Below, piece after piece: positions 11,219 through 24,369 of a DNA stretch of 64,000 bases. Made by a program: the position numbers and the translations under genes. The notes under the pieces were generated by a model. It saw only the letters and a list, made by a program, of their open reading frames with translations. It did no database searches and was not told where the DNA came from. Position 1 is the stretch's first letter. Each line of letters begins with the position of its first letter. The stretch comes from Papilionanthe hookeriana x Papilionanthe teres (taxonomy: Eukaryota; Streptophyta; Magnoliopsida; Asparagales; Orchidaceae), in the NCBI GenBank assembly GCA_022702705.1, contig CM040421.1, positions 53,985,740 to 54,049,739 of the forward strand. Direction: 5' to 3'.

Positions 11219-14200
11219 GAATGGGTTGAACATGAACAAACACTGAGCTCGCTACACCTGTCGAGTATTTTTTATGCCATATCTTAAATGTCCAACTAAG
11301 CAAATACAAACAAATAAAACAATTTTGGAAGATTGACAAACATACCACTCAATTCCTACGTATTTACATATCTAACAATTATACTTTAATTCTTACACAC
11401 ACACATATATATCATCTTATTTATGCATGAAAAGATATATTGCACTTTTTAAAAGTTAAGACAACAATATTTTTTAGAAATATTTACATATATACCACTT
11501 AATTCCTATGTATTTACATATATGGGTGGGTCTGTACACGTGACAGACTCTGATTGAAGTCCTGATACAAAATTGCACCAGGACTCTTGATTCAATAATT
11601 TTTACTTTTGTAGAGTTTTATAAGCCAACAATGGATAGCTACTTTTTGAAATTTAATTTGAGAAGTACTTTAAATACAAATTTCTCAACAAAAAAAAAAG
11701 GGGGCTTCATTTGATATTATCTCTTGTTCTCTTTTTCTACATGTCTACATCATAAGATAATTTTATAATATTTGACAAGGTGATTGTGAGGAGAAAGACT
11801 ACAAATAATATTGCTTTATTGGCCTGGTTATATCAAATTGCAAGAAGGTTAATCAAGATCATAGAAGGCATATAACATCATTCTTGCCCTAATTTCTCTT
11901 CTTGTTTTTTCACCCCTATTGAGTGTTATTGTGAGTTGTGACCCTATTTGTGAGCTTCCTATGATTCTACTTTCATATGATTTGGGGACTAATAATTCAT
12001 TAAAATAAATTTATATTAAATAATTCCTAAAGTTTACTATAGTTTTAAATTGATTAAACACAAATCTTTGAAAAAATCATGCTAGTCACTTTCTCAAAAA
12101 TATAGTAGAATTAACTCCATGTCATGTCTTCGTATATTTTAAAATATAATATCCATCCCAGAGTGGACATTATTCGTTAATAATATTCATTACAACTCTA
12201 AATTAAAAAAAAAAACAAACATTCTAAAATTCAACTAAAAGCTTTGAAATACTAATCAATTGAACTTAAGACGACCGCTAGACTTAAATTGAATATTCTT
12301 AAAATTAAAACTAACATTACAAATCTACTAATAATGGAACACCAACATAGTCTATCACAGAATAGATGTTAGATTAAGCACAACCTAATATTAAAACATA
12401 GATGAAAAAAAGTACTATCAAAATTACATCTATCAAATATCTCATACCTGCATCTTTACTCATCCTTGGCAAAATAGAAATAACAAGATTAAAGCTCCCA
12501 AAGAAAATTTACAGGCTATAAAAAGTATGCCACAGTGCACTTTTTGACAAAAAATACTGCATTGGATATTAGGGATAATTATTTCTCATATTAATAGTAG
12601 CATTCAAATTGAAAAATTTTCATTAATCCAGGTATTCACACACTCTCATGTCTATAATATTATCATAATAAGTCATGTTGATAAAGGATCACAATTGCTT
12701 AAATATAACTAAAAAAAAATATGCCTTAAGGTTACATATAGCCATAGCCCAACAATCAAATTTATTTCTTGCATATCTTAAGCAAATATTGTGAGTTGTT
12801 ATGAAAAGTTAGTACATCCATTATCATGCTACTAGGCAAATGGTACTTCCTAACTTTGTTTTTAGTATGGAAGACCTATGCTCGTCCCTTTTTCTTGATG
12901 ACAAATATGCCAAATTTGCAATCAATCTCCTTACTTGGGGATTCTTATTCATTATTTTTTACATTAAGATTGTCCAAACAAATTTTGGCTTATAAATCAA
13001 TTTTGGAAGCTTATTATGATGCACATTAGTCAAACTAAGTAGCAATATACTTGTATAATAAGATGATTATAAACACATGAAAGCTACAAATTAATACAAT
13101 ATTGGTAATTGTCCTCAAATATTTGAAAATATAATAAATAATCTTTGCGATAAAGATCAATATAGCAAAGATGTAAGATATGACATATAAAATATCCATA
13201 TCTTCCTCTTCGCACTTTTCCAAGAATATTAAAAACCAAATAGAAGGAAAACTAATAACAAAAACAAGTGGGATTAGACTAGAATATGATGAGCACAAAA
13301 ACTTATACCCACTTGACCTCCAAATTGTCTCAAATACATGCAATTTATGCATAATAAAAAGTAAATATGTAAGGAATATACTTTTTAGTTTTATAGTTAT
13401 TTATTGGTATAAAAAATTTGTTAACACCTAAAATCATCATTTCAATAAATAATTTTTGTAGGTGAACCACTCCCATGCTTAACTCTTATAGATCCCAAAG
13501 GAAATAATTTGTGATAAAAGTGTCTTTTTTTATTTTTTTCAATTACTTATTAGTGCAATTTAATTGAATATGAGAAGTTTTATTGTAGTTGTTGGGCCTT
13601 GTTCCAACTTATGCTCAAACTTATATCAGATGCCCTAATTTGCCTTAGGATTCCTATGACAATTTGATAATTTTCAACCAAATTACCATATTATATATCT
13701 TGTTAATCTCTAAGTTTAGGGTTTAATCATCAAATCATAGATGATTTAACCATAGTATACGTTTAGAATAGGCTAAATCCCTTTGAACATTAGTCTAACC
13801 CGATGGAATTTTTTAAGGTCAATGATTATTTAAACAACAAAAAATAATATAACATTGTCCATTAAAGAATAGCCTCTAATAAATTGATTAGAAAGTTTAT
13901 ATTATTTAATAATAACCTAAGAAACTTAAATGAATCTTTAGCAACCTAATTGGATTCCTTGACCCAATAAGGCCCAAATTGACATATTAACATATATATA
14001 ATTCATCTTATCAATTTCAATCACATTGTTCATTTGATGGTTCTAATTGCTTTAAGAAAAATCCAATAGATCAACCATACCTCTTCCCCAAATGGATTCT
14101 AAATATTTTCTTTCTATTGAATTATTATATTTTATTTTAAAACTTCCTCAAAAGCCTTTTTTTTCTCTGGAATAGGTCAAATGGGGATTGAAGTCTCAAT

Positions 14201-16049
14201 ATATTCAACTTAATTTACATGAGAAAAAAACTTATCCAAAAAAATTGAAACATGAACCTCATCACCAAGACTAGATTCCTCGGCACCAACCTCTTTGTTT
14301 AAAATTTAGAGATCAGTTGGTTTTGCTGCACTAGCTCATAGGGTTGGGGTTGAATATCGAGTCTCGTACCTAAGCCACATACAAGGCTCATGAGCCCTCA
14401 ATGTGTAATTTTTTTGGTTTAACCCCACACGTGTACATAATTTTCTTATGTTTTAAATATATATTAATGAAAAATTGAGATTTTATTTTTATCCCCTTCT
14501 TAAGGGCACCATTTCACCACCACTATTTTTCAGTTTTTCTTTTCATCAATCCTACTTCAAATTTACCCTATAAAGTGACTTATTATTTCATGAATTACAG
14601 GTATTGAATGATAATGTATTTTAAGAATACATCAAAATATCATTGACATTAATGTATGGGTTATTTAAGTTATTAATTTGAAGAGTTGATCGGTGAATTG
14701 GTGACCAAGTTATGTTGTTGGCTTGAAGAGCTCTTAGCTTACAATGGTAAGAAGTTCACTAAATTTGAGTCTAGTGACAATCTAAAATGATATTAATAAG
14801 ATACATGCATAAGATGTATGAGTGTTCCTTGAAGGAATTGACCTTTACTTTTTATCTTTATGAATGGTGACTATGTAACTATTAGACGGACCTCCTAAAA
14901 TTATTAATGGATTGTTTTTAAGAAAGTATAGAGGGATTTCACATCCATGTAATGGTAGTAGAATATCAAGTTATTAATAAGTGATGTGAGGAAGGTGTCG
15001 CCCTACTAAGATAGAATGCAAGAAGGAATCAAGAAGGGGAAGTTAGCAGCTTTCCTTGCTTAGAAGGATTACAATCGTGAAAACAAGTTTTATAGAAGCC
15101 TGTTTGCCAAGAAGATGTCATTGAATTGTCAAGATAACAAGGGTGAGGAGGAGATGTGAACACTTTGTAGAAGAGCATCTTAATTCTCGCTGCAATAGAA
15201 CTCAATGTGCACTAAAAGGAAATTTGATTATGCATTGAGATGAAAGCAACAAACTAATAATTTTATATTATATACCTACTGATGACTTTTGACAACAATC
15301 TTGTATGTGTCGATAAGGTCTTAGTAGTTTGTTAAGAAGACTTCATCAGCATGTCAGAAGATGATGTTAGCAAGTTGAGATTTTGAAGACTCTGAAATTC
15401 TTGATCGTGGCGCACAAAGACCTCAAAACTTCCATCCTTCTGTTTGTGCTCCAACGTGAAGCAGTTGAAGACGATAGCCATTATCTTTCTCCCACTTGCG
15501 CGGCATACAAAGAAATATATCTGAAACTCATATCTTTTTTAACGTTCCCATCTTTCTTCTTCTTCAGCTCCTACCCGACTACATTGACGAAGGTAGCCCA
15601 TGTCTTTCTCGCAATCTTCAGTTCTTTTAAATCCCGTAATGGGATTAACATCTTTAAGATTTGAAAATGTTATTATTATCTTTTGACAGCCCTTGTCTCT
15701 CTCTCTCTCTTCCATGTGATGAACAACAACAGTAGGCCGGAATTGTTGGGAAATGTTATTTTTTAGAAGATCTAATATTTTATGTGCTTTAAATGTAAAT
15801 TGATAAGTTTGGGTGTGAAATTTGTAAATTAAGAAATTTTGGGTGCTATTTATGAAAATGCCCCTAAATTTTAAAATCCCATTCTCATGTATTTATGTAT
15901 CTAACTAATTTCATATGTACATGCATAACATTCAAATCTTTAATACTACATAAAAATGCCACCATTATTTAGTTTTAAGAAAAGAAATACATGTTTTCAT
16001 GTATAACTTTAGGATAACAAAATATTACTATTGTGTGCTAGAAAATTAG
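10186..16049. other. No gene recognised; AT-rich intergenic sequence
   Basis: This long interval has only short frames. The longest, 10415-10777 plus (120 codons), has no recognised domain. A CA/TA microsatellite lies at about 11188-11218. The interval 10850-11260 has faint similarity to the GTTCG/GAGC-rich hAT-like elements elsewhere in the window. The open frame at 15383-15664 has no family resemblance that I can name. Confidence 0.5.
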
Positions 16050-17035
16050 GATCAATGAAATAAATAATTTATTGTCTCGGTGTTGTACAAATCCAACTCA
16101 CACAGAGATAATAAAAAGAATATGAAGAGACATCAAAAATTTTTACGTAGAAAAGCTCGAAGTGGGGAAAAACCAAAGGGATTGACCCTGTTAAAATGAT
16201 TCACTATAAGTTTGTAAATAGATAAATAAGCTCTTATCCTACAACCGGAAAAGAGTTACATGGTTTTTCCAAATACAATATTCGTACACATAAGGGTTTG
16301 TTGTGCAACAATCAAAAGCAACTTGATGCTGGAATTGTGTCTTCAATACATCGTGTTTTGGGTATGTCGTTGCATGGTATTTAAAACAAGTGTTAGTTTG
16401 TATGCAGGAGACTTTGTCGCTCAATAAAGTACTTTGTTATTTTGCAATATATGTCGTTGATATGCAAAATACTTCATTATTGGTTCCTCTGCGGGATACT
16501 TTGTTACTCTGTAATGTGTGTTATTACTCTGTAAAGTACTTCGTTACTCTGCAAAATCCACCAACAACGATGAGCTGGGGACAGTCAGCAAGGGAAATTG
16601 ACAATGGTCGACTACGTCGGCGAGCATCGGTTGTGGTTACGGAGGTCTGAAGTTAATGTCAGGTCTTCAGTCCAAAACAACACTGTAAATGGGCTCTTTC
16701 TTCTTCTTGCTCTCCCTCCCCCTAAGTGAGAGGAGTTCTACTTATAGGCCCTAGATGAAGGGTATTTTTATCATATGACAAATAACAACCATAACCATCA
16801 GATTGGACGACCCATGTTGATTTCACCTCATCATAAGAGATTTTATGTGATCAGATAGCCTTAATGACCTCAAAATTAGGTAACTTAGGTACTTTTGATT
16901 TCTCTTGATGAGATGCTCAATTTGATTATAGGCGTGTCGAATTTAGTTTATTTGATCTCCCAAATCACAAATTGAAGCCACCAAAAGTGGTTTAACTGGT
17001 TGATACAGACTTGATTTGATTTGGATTAGATATAT
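16050..17035 (-). mobile_element. LTR-like copy, minus orientation (partner at 9325-10185)
   Basis: Reverse-complement partner of 9325-10185. On the plus strand it opens with AAATAAATAATTTATTG and TGTTGTACAAATCC, passes the TTTTTACGTAGAAAAGC block, and contains several variants of a unit reading ACTTCGTTACTCTGCAAA between about 16410 and 16560. Gag-pol sequence is absent. Confidence 0.5.
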
Positions 17036-17355
17036 TTTAGTACCGTTGGGTTTGTTTTCTTGAGCTAGTCAGTTTGACTATAAGTTTGTTGAAAGAACAA
17101 CTTTGGATGACTTTTAGTTTGAATCGAAACATTCTTGCTAACAAAATGCTTTAAGTAAACGAAGAAAATATTGATAAAAAAGCATTAATGGAAGTTTCAT
17201 CTCGACGACCTATGAACTCTCTACTATTTCACTCCTCTTTTAAATTTTAGGATCCCTTAGAATGTTTCTCTTTTCAGGTTCTAATGCACGGTCACATTTA
17301 ATTGTTCCTCTGGACCATCCATCTCTTCCTTGGAGATCTTTCTCATTGAAGCAAG

Positions 17356-18090
17356 TAGGGGTGTAAACGAATCGAACACGAACGAACAGAGCTAGTGTTC
17401 GTGTTCGAAATGTTCGAACACATCACTGTTCGTGTTTGGTTCGTTTAACAAACCGAACGAAAAAAAATTGTTCGTGTTCGTCTCGTTTGCTTATCGAACG
17501 AATCGAACACGAACTTTTTGGTGAACCAAACACGAACTGTTCGCGAACAACGAGCTTTTTTGAAAGCCCTAGCTTTGATAGCATACTTCCTCAAAATGAA
17601 GCAAATTGATCAGGTATTCCGTACACATCAGGTAATCTACACTTCCTCAAAATGAAACAAACCGAATAAGGCGTTTAGGGTTTTGTTTAGGATTTTATTT
17701 TAATATATAGTATAGCATATTAATTACAATATTATAATATTTATATTAATATAATTAATATTATAATATTATTATTACAAATAATTTATCATATATTATA
17801 ATTTATAAAAGTTTAATTATTTAAAATATGATAAATTTTTATAATATATAATTATTTTTAAAATATCATAATTTTTTTATATATAATTATTTTAAATTAT
17901 TTTATATTTCGAACAATAACGAACCGAACACGAACGAACACATCATTGTTCGTGTTTGGTTCGTTTATCAAACCGAACGAAAAAAATTGTTTGTGTTCGT
18001 CTTGTTTGCTTATCGAACGAATCAAACACGAACTTCTTGGCAAACCGAACACGTACTGTTCGCGAACAACGAGCTTTTTTGACAACCCTA
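17356..18090. mobile_element. hAT-like MITE with perfect 8-bp target-site duplication
   Basis: Terminal inverted repeats are TAGGGGTGTAAACGA on the left and TAGGGTTGTCAAAAAAGC read inward from the right. GAAGCAAG flanks both sides (17348-17355 and 18091-18098), a perfect 8-bp duplication as made by hAT transposases. The ends are dominated by inverted GTTCGTGTTCG units. Two long direct copies of the right end exist inside it (about 17420-17573 and 17938-18090), each finishing in a CCCTAG, so the element looks like one MITE with a second end captured. No transposase frame is present. Confidence 0.88.
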
Positions 18091-18098
18091 GAAGCAAG

Positions 18099-19520
18099 AT
18101 TGGAGTACTAGTGGACTCCTGAGAAAAAAAATGAAAAAGCAAAAGAATGTAACCTCTAACCTACAATCTCAACAAGGACTAACAAGGTTATTATATATCT
18201 TAAAAAAAGTTAACAAGAATAACTCTTTTTATAATCACTGAAATTAATTATGTATTACTAATGTTATTTCCTTCTCTTATGACAAGATAATGGCACATCA
18301 ACGGACGTTGCAAATGTCCACATGATATATGTCTCAAATGATATGATATTTATTCTCTAACAATCCTAAAGAACTAAACGTTAGTACACCCTCCATAACA
18401 TAGAAGTCTAAACTCTTAACACTTTATTCCATCGTTTCTTGAGAGAACAACTCTCCTAGTGACTGAAATAAGTTGCTCCCCTCATTCCTTATTATAGAAC
18501 ATGCATTCTCACCCATTGTAACTCAACAAGGAGAAATCTTTTTATATTTACAAGAGAATGAGTTGCTTTCATCACATAAAAATAAAGTCACATAAATGAG
18601 AAATAGTTCATTGTTACTCAAGAGTACTCGCAGTTACTCTTTGCAGGTATGACTTCCGAGCACCACCCCTCACCCCTGATGGAAGCAGTAAACTCGTACA
18701 ATTATTCTTCAGGATATTGCCAATAAGTCTTACCAGTGGCGAGAGCACCATTTCAATTGAATTTGAACAAATATGTCTTTGGACAAACGCCGATAGGGAA
18801 AAACGATTATTGCAGCCTTCTCGTCCTTCTAGTCATGCATGATGGTCACTTATTCTTTCATTTTTTTTATAGTAGTATCCTACCAAAGAGCTAAGAGAAT
18901 CGGATAACTAAACGCATATCCAAAAATGAATTTTCTGAACAGCATAAAATTTTGAATATTAAGTGGGACTTATGAGGCCTAATTGATTGAGCGCACAGAC
19001 CATGCACTTAATAGTCTGATTTTGACCCTGTCAATTGTACTCATTAGCCATAGTTTTAGAGGTGACAAGCTAAATGACTTATTACCTCCTAAAATGACAA
19101 TGAGTACCTCTAAAACTTGTAAGCATTTCTACATGTTCCTCCGACAAAGCTCACCAATCTTAAGCCTTCAATCGAGCTCCTTCAGTCGAGTTTGCTCACA
19201 TTTTTTGAGTTCATTTACTTTGCTCGCATGGATCAGTAGAATCCTCTTACTCTGCTCGTTGATAGCTGCCTTGTTACATCACCGAGCTTAACGAACAGTT
19301 CATCACCGAGCTTGATGAAAGGAAGAGAACTTTGTTTCATTATCATAAATATGTCATTTATTGGTCATCTAACATCTATATCAATGATCTTATGAATGGT
19401 GAGACTACTTAGACTCTATACTGTACGACATATAATGTAGCTTTTTATTTATTCTTTAGACCCCTACGCGGGCACATAGGCTCTCTGGTGTATAAAAAAG
19501 AGATAAAAGTGGAGAAGAAG

Positions 19521-19558
<38 letters not shown>

Positions 19559-19717
19559 ATATTTCCCCAACTCCCTTCCACCTCTTTCACGTAATCTTTC
19601 CAAGATTATATGAGTTCACAGATTATACAACATCATATGTCTTAAAAAGATTCAATAATTACATTTGCAATGATGTATAATTGTATACATTCATATTACT
19701 ATTTATGCATATTAAAC
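18099..19717. other. No gene recognised
   Basis: Short frames only, for example 18983-19291 plus, which I cannot assign. A CT microsatellite lies at 19522-19557. Confidence 0.5.
19522..19557. repeat. (CT)n microsatellite
   Basis: About 18 CT dinucleotides; polypyrimidine on the plus strand. Confidence 0.95.
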
Positions 19718-19998
19718 GTTGGTGGGTAACCTAAAAGTGCATATTACATGTGAGGTTGTGGACCCCGCAAGCGTGGATAATGGGAACATAAATAATTTTA
19801 AAATTATATAATCCACTTTTGGTTTAAAATTAAGATTAGTTGATCGCTTAATCCGCTATTAGTGATCAATAGGATGCATGATTACATACTAAACACTATT
19901 TTATATAATTTTATACAGCTTGCAATGTAAATTTTAAACTTTTATCTCGCTGTGCGCGTCGAGTTGTTCTGATTTCGATGCAAATTTTAACTTCGAAT
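19718..19998. repeat. Diverged duplicate segment, copy B (partner at 7921-8243)
   Basis: Collinear with 7921-8243 in the same orientation (see that entry). Conserved blocks include ACATGTGAGGTTGTGGACC, GCAAGCGTGG and GTTGATCGCTTAAT. A fold-back element again follows. Confidence 0.65.
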
Positions 19999-20072
19999 CG
20001 AAGTTTTAGGACTTGTTGAATTGTTTTGCTGCTATTTTATTTGTAATATTTATAAACATGCCGCTCGATTCT

Positions 20073-20315
20073 CGGAGAAATATTTTCATACGGAGAACGC
20101 ACGCAGCGCTGCGTACGTAATAACCCCTCAATAAACTTCATTTCGTGATTATTGAGGGGTTATAGACAGTTTGTTGGGGTATTAATTTCAATAACCCAAT
20201 AACCTTCGCGGGTTCCATTTCAGTGTTATTCATAGGTTATTATGAGGGTATTGTGAGATTATTAAAAGTACGCACTTAAAGCTGCATGCAGTCTCCGTAT
20301 AAAAATATTTCTCCA
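20073..20315. mobile_element. MITE/fold-back element
   Basis: Arms GGAGAAATATTTTCATACGG (from 20074) and, read from the right end at 20314, GGAGAAATATTTTTATACGG. They continue through ACGCACGCAGC versus ctgcatgcagc, and the GTTATTGAGG-rich core is also palindromic. The 5-base string ATTCT flanks both sides (20068-20072 and 20316-20320). No coding capacity. Confidence 0.75.
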
Positions 20316-20699
20316 ATTCTATGATTGTAATCTGGCTGTGTCCTGAATACATCGTTGATTAGATTTGGGTTGGTTGTGTTACAAATAATTCATGTGGGGC
20401 TCCTACTTTTCATATGTATGTTTATATTTGTTTAATTTCTTAAATAATTATATTTAACATGAACCCTAATTATTTATATGAATTGAATGAATATTTCAAC
20501 TTGTATTAAATACATAATTTTTTATATAAATTTATTAATAAATAATTTAATAAACTAAAATAAATATATAATTGAATAAATTTTGAATTAGTATCTAACT
20601 ATTCTACGTCAATTAAAAGGTAATATATGAGTGAGTTTTAGCCGATATTTATTGTAATCAAGCAGCGTAAATAAGTACTAATAAATTATTCATTCAGAT

Positions 20700-21365
20700 A
20701 TATAAGCTCGTGTTCGGCTTATTAAAAAATATTATTGTTCGTGTTCGATTCGTTTATATTTCAAAAATAAAAAAATTGTTTATGTTCAGCTCGTTTGCTT
20801 AACGAGCTGAACACGAGTTGTTCGCGAACAAAAAATCAGTTTGACAACCTTAGCCATGCATTCAAGTGTTAGGAGTGTAATCTTGTGCGAGTCCTAACTC
20901 AGCTTATTAAACAATATCATTGTTCGTGTTAGTCTCGTGCTCAAAAAAATTATTTTTGTTTGGCTCGCTTGCTTATCGAACCGAATACAAGCTATTCACG
21001 AGCAATGAGCTATTTTGACAACCCTAATTGCACAGCTGTAGGATATTAAAGGTAGGGCGAGATTTAAATCTTATTATTTATAATAAAATATTCATTTAAA
21101 TAAAATTTAATATATTTTTATTATATTTTTAATTAGTAATTTTAATTTATTATAAATCTTTGTAGCGTTAAAATAATTAATATTGTGTAATATTGTGTGT
21201 GTGATTATTTCGAGCCAAAATGAGCCGAACACGAATAAAATTTTATTCATCTTTTTCGGCTTATTTATATATCGAGAGCAAAAAAAATGTTCATGTTCGG
21301 CTAATTTGCTTAGCGAACGAACCGAACACGTTCGCAAACAACGAGTCGTTTTGACAACCCTAATT
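20700..21365. mobile_element. Cluster of decayed hAT-like MITE pieces
   Basis: Three successive stretches (about 20705-20850, 20900-21030 and 21210-21365) each carry GTTCG/CGAAC palindromes and end in TTTTGACAACC-type sequence (TTTGACAACCTTAG, TTTTGACAACCCTA, TTTTGACAACCCTA), the same right terminus as the 17356-18090 element. Left ends are eroded. Confidence 0.6.
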
Positions 21366-23539
21366 GTAATAAATTATAATATATTATTATTAAATTAAAT
21401 ATGTTATGATTAACTAAATTTTATTTAAATAATATATTAATATATGATATGAACTATCATTGAACTTAAAGTCAAGCATTTAATAAGTTACTTTTTAGCA
21501 AAAAAAAAGAATTTATTCATGAATATAAATAAATAAATTGGATTTTACTCAAATAGGGTACAATTAAGCTCCAAGTTTTTAAAAAATGTTCAAATTTATT
21601 TATTTCCTAATCGAAACGAATTTGAACGAGTATTAACCGAGTTGAGCTCAAAATTTTCATTAAGAGCCCTAATCAATTCGATTCCTATGAATTCATTTAT
21701 CTAATACATAAACTTTAGTTTTTAAATATGTCAATTTTTAAACCTTTAAATAATAATATTTTAATATTACATAAAAATTTTGGGAGGTAGAAATGTAACA
21801 AAAGCAAAGTTTAGGTATTAGATATATAAATGCATAGGAATTGGATGGTATGTATGTAAATGCCCCATTTATATAAAATAAGTCTTAAAAAGAGATTGCT
21901 TACCATATGTGGAGGGTGTAATAAGCAGTAGAAGAAGAACAATTTGTTTAATTGCTTACCATATTTATCAAACTATATTATAAAACTAGCTCCTTTTTCA
22001 GGTAGGGAGGGCTATAAATGACATACAGCATCTATTATGTTTTGATGCAATAAATAACAAAATTTAATATAAATTTTGTATCGCTATTGCTTATGACTGG
22101 TAGTTTGATCTATGTAGTGGTCGGCCAACTAAAGTGAAGCTTAGAAGAAGCGAAAACGTCGCTTCCCGAATGCCTATTGTACTAATGTGTGTATGTGTAT
22201 GGTCTAGTCTTTCCAATGCTTCCTTGCCGCCAACGCACGCTAGACTGAGAGTAAGCAAGCTACTCAGTCTTATTCTATATGTCAGAGAAATTCTGTCTCT
22301 GTTTTCTTTTCGGATTCCGAGGATGAGCCGGCCTATTCTCAAATAATTTCTGACTAAATTCCGGTTTATGGTCGAAATTAAAATGGAGAAATTAGTGTTC
22401 CATATTAACTAATAATGGGAAGTCTATTAACCAACTGAAACTCATGAAGTATAAGACCAAAATTTGATGTTATAACAAAATAAGGCTTGGCGCCTCAATA
22501 AAGGAGCTGGCTATCATATCCACCAAGGAACAAAACACCATGTAAGTAGATGAAGATCTATTTGAAAGATAGAACACTGCTAACATAATATAATAATTCC
22601 TAGTTGGTCAGGTATTGGGCGACTGGGTACTTTAATATCAATGGCATGCTTTCTAGAGATAATTTATTTAGAATTTTGTTGTATTCTAGAGCATTGATTG
22701 AAGTGCAAAAAGTCTTCTCATACAAGATTATACTAGAAGAAATCATTTCATAGGAATCAAAAAACATTTAGATGGAATAAGTCTTTACAAAGTAAATTTT
22801 ATAACAATATCTCTTCTATACAATAATAAAGAAAGATATTATAAACCTAGAGGTGCTTCCTCTAGCCTCTCCTATTGGAGATGATGTATGACAACACCAT
22901 GAGGGAGGTTCCTATGAGCATTCACCTAATTATACTAATAGCTTGAACATATGGCAATATTAAACTTTATCCCTCGTCATCTTCTCATACAGAGGTGAAG
23001 GCCACAATATGAAGACCATATTATATACTGTTGCTCATTCTTTGACTATGAAGAGATGATTAGATGAGAGACTCATTGTGGCATTAAATGTGCCATTAGC
23101 TTGGCCACTCTCAAAAATATGCTAACAAGAATAATTGCATCTCTTTGTTCACCAATATATATTTAAACATCTTGGTAAATCAGGTTAGATAGATTATTGT
23201 ATTTGTCATCACTCACCCATACACTATATAAGAAATTGTTGATAAATGAATAATTTGATTGGATCATCAACACACAATAATCTTGAGAATATGGAGCATA
23301 AAGTAGTTAGACTCAAAAATGCACAAAAATGTGAGTACAATTTACAATTTTGTTTTATGTATATTCTAATCTTTTGATGGCTTTGATGATGAACAGCCCG
23401 TACAAGTTTGGAGCAAACTTCTTAGACCCTTTGGTGCTTTCGATGATCTCAACTTTACTTAAACCAAAATACATGATTAGAAAAGCTTCTTAAGACAACT
23501 AGATGGCTTTAGTTTTATGACATCAAATCTTTACTAGTT
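21366..23539. other. No gene recognised
   Basis: AT-rich. The two opposite-strand frames at 22091-22346 are mirror shadows with no recognised domain, and I find no splice-supported gene. Confidence 0.5.
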
Positions 23540-23549
23540 ACTTCCTGTT

Positions 23550-24369
23550 GCGAAGATCAACAAGTGGGAAACGACTTCTGGGGGTGATGGAGGTGCGGAT
23601 TCTGGCGGATCTCCGGTCAAGAAGAGTAGAATGGGACTAGGGATTGGGGTGATGGTCAATGTGACTTATTACGAGCGTGCACTAAAAAATCTCTCTGCAA
23701 ATGCTAGCTCCATAGATGGGGGATGTAAGAAGGCTGATGGTCACCACAACGACAGGTTGGATGGTTCTGTCCACGTCCGCAAGAAGTACAGGACTGCAGA
23801 AATAGACTCGTGGAACCTAGATTTGTTGGGGACTCGAGCATGGAGATTGACTAGACGAATGCGGATGATTCTCTATTTCGTGATGAAGAATGTTTGCAAC
23901 ATGCTGCTGTTGGGACGGATCTGAGGAAAATCCCATTGGATGGTAACCAGATGCTCAAACAATTAATGGAGATAGATCAGGTCCCCTTTCGTGGACCTAC
24001 TCTTCCGTGCACGACTTATCTGGATTGTAATCTTGCTGCCCATCTAGCTGATTGTATGAAGGAAGGAAACTTGGGAGGGAATTCACAGTTTGTCAGATCT
24101 CCCCAAACAACTAGGGATGGAGAATTTAGACCTGCGGCAATGGAAGTTGATGGTCAGTTTAGCAACTCTATCCAAATGTGAACCTGACTAATATGACTCA
24201 TTCCGGACAAAGAATGTTGAATATGGATGTGGAAGTTAGACGGGAAGCCTTTTTTCCTGCTAGCGTACAAAATTTCACTCCATTGCCTTCTCACAAAATA
24301 CAAGGTTGCACAACACATTATCGTGGAAATGCCTGTGACAGGTTCAGCAACTTATTTGTCAGTACTGAA
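23550..24369 (+). pseudogene. LINE ORF1, 5' part
   Basis: Frames 23631-23924, 23894-24181 and 24178-24369 overlap as successive pieces of one decayed reading frame, with shifts near 23890 and 24178. The sequence is GC-richer than its surroundings and hydrophilic, with no named domain. Assignment to ORF1 rests on the third piece. After the solo LTR and one TSD copy are removed, its frame continues through VSTE into HKKYFPSFDDS and on to the DUF4283 region without a shift, although one stop lies between. The true start of the ORF is not identified. Confidence 0.7.

Noticed and set aside
22091..22346. Overlapping frames on both strands
   Set aside because: Mutual shadows without recognisable domain or conserved context.
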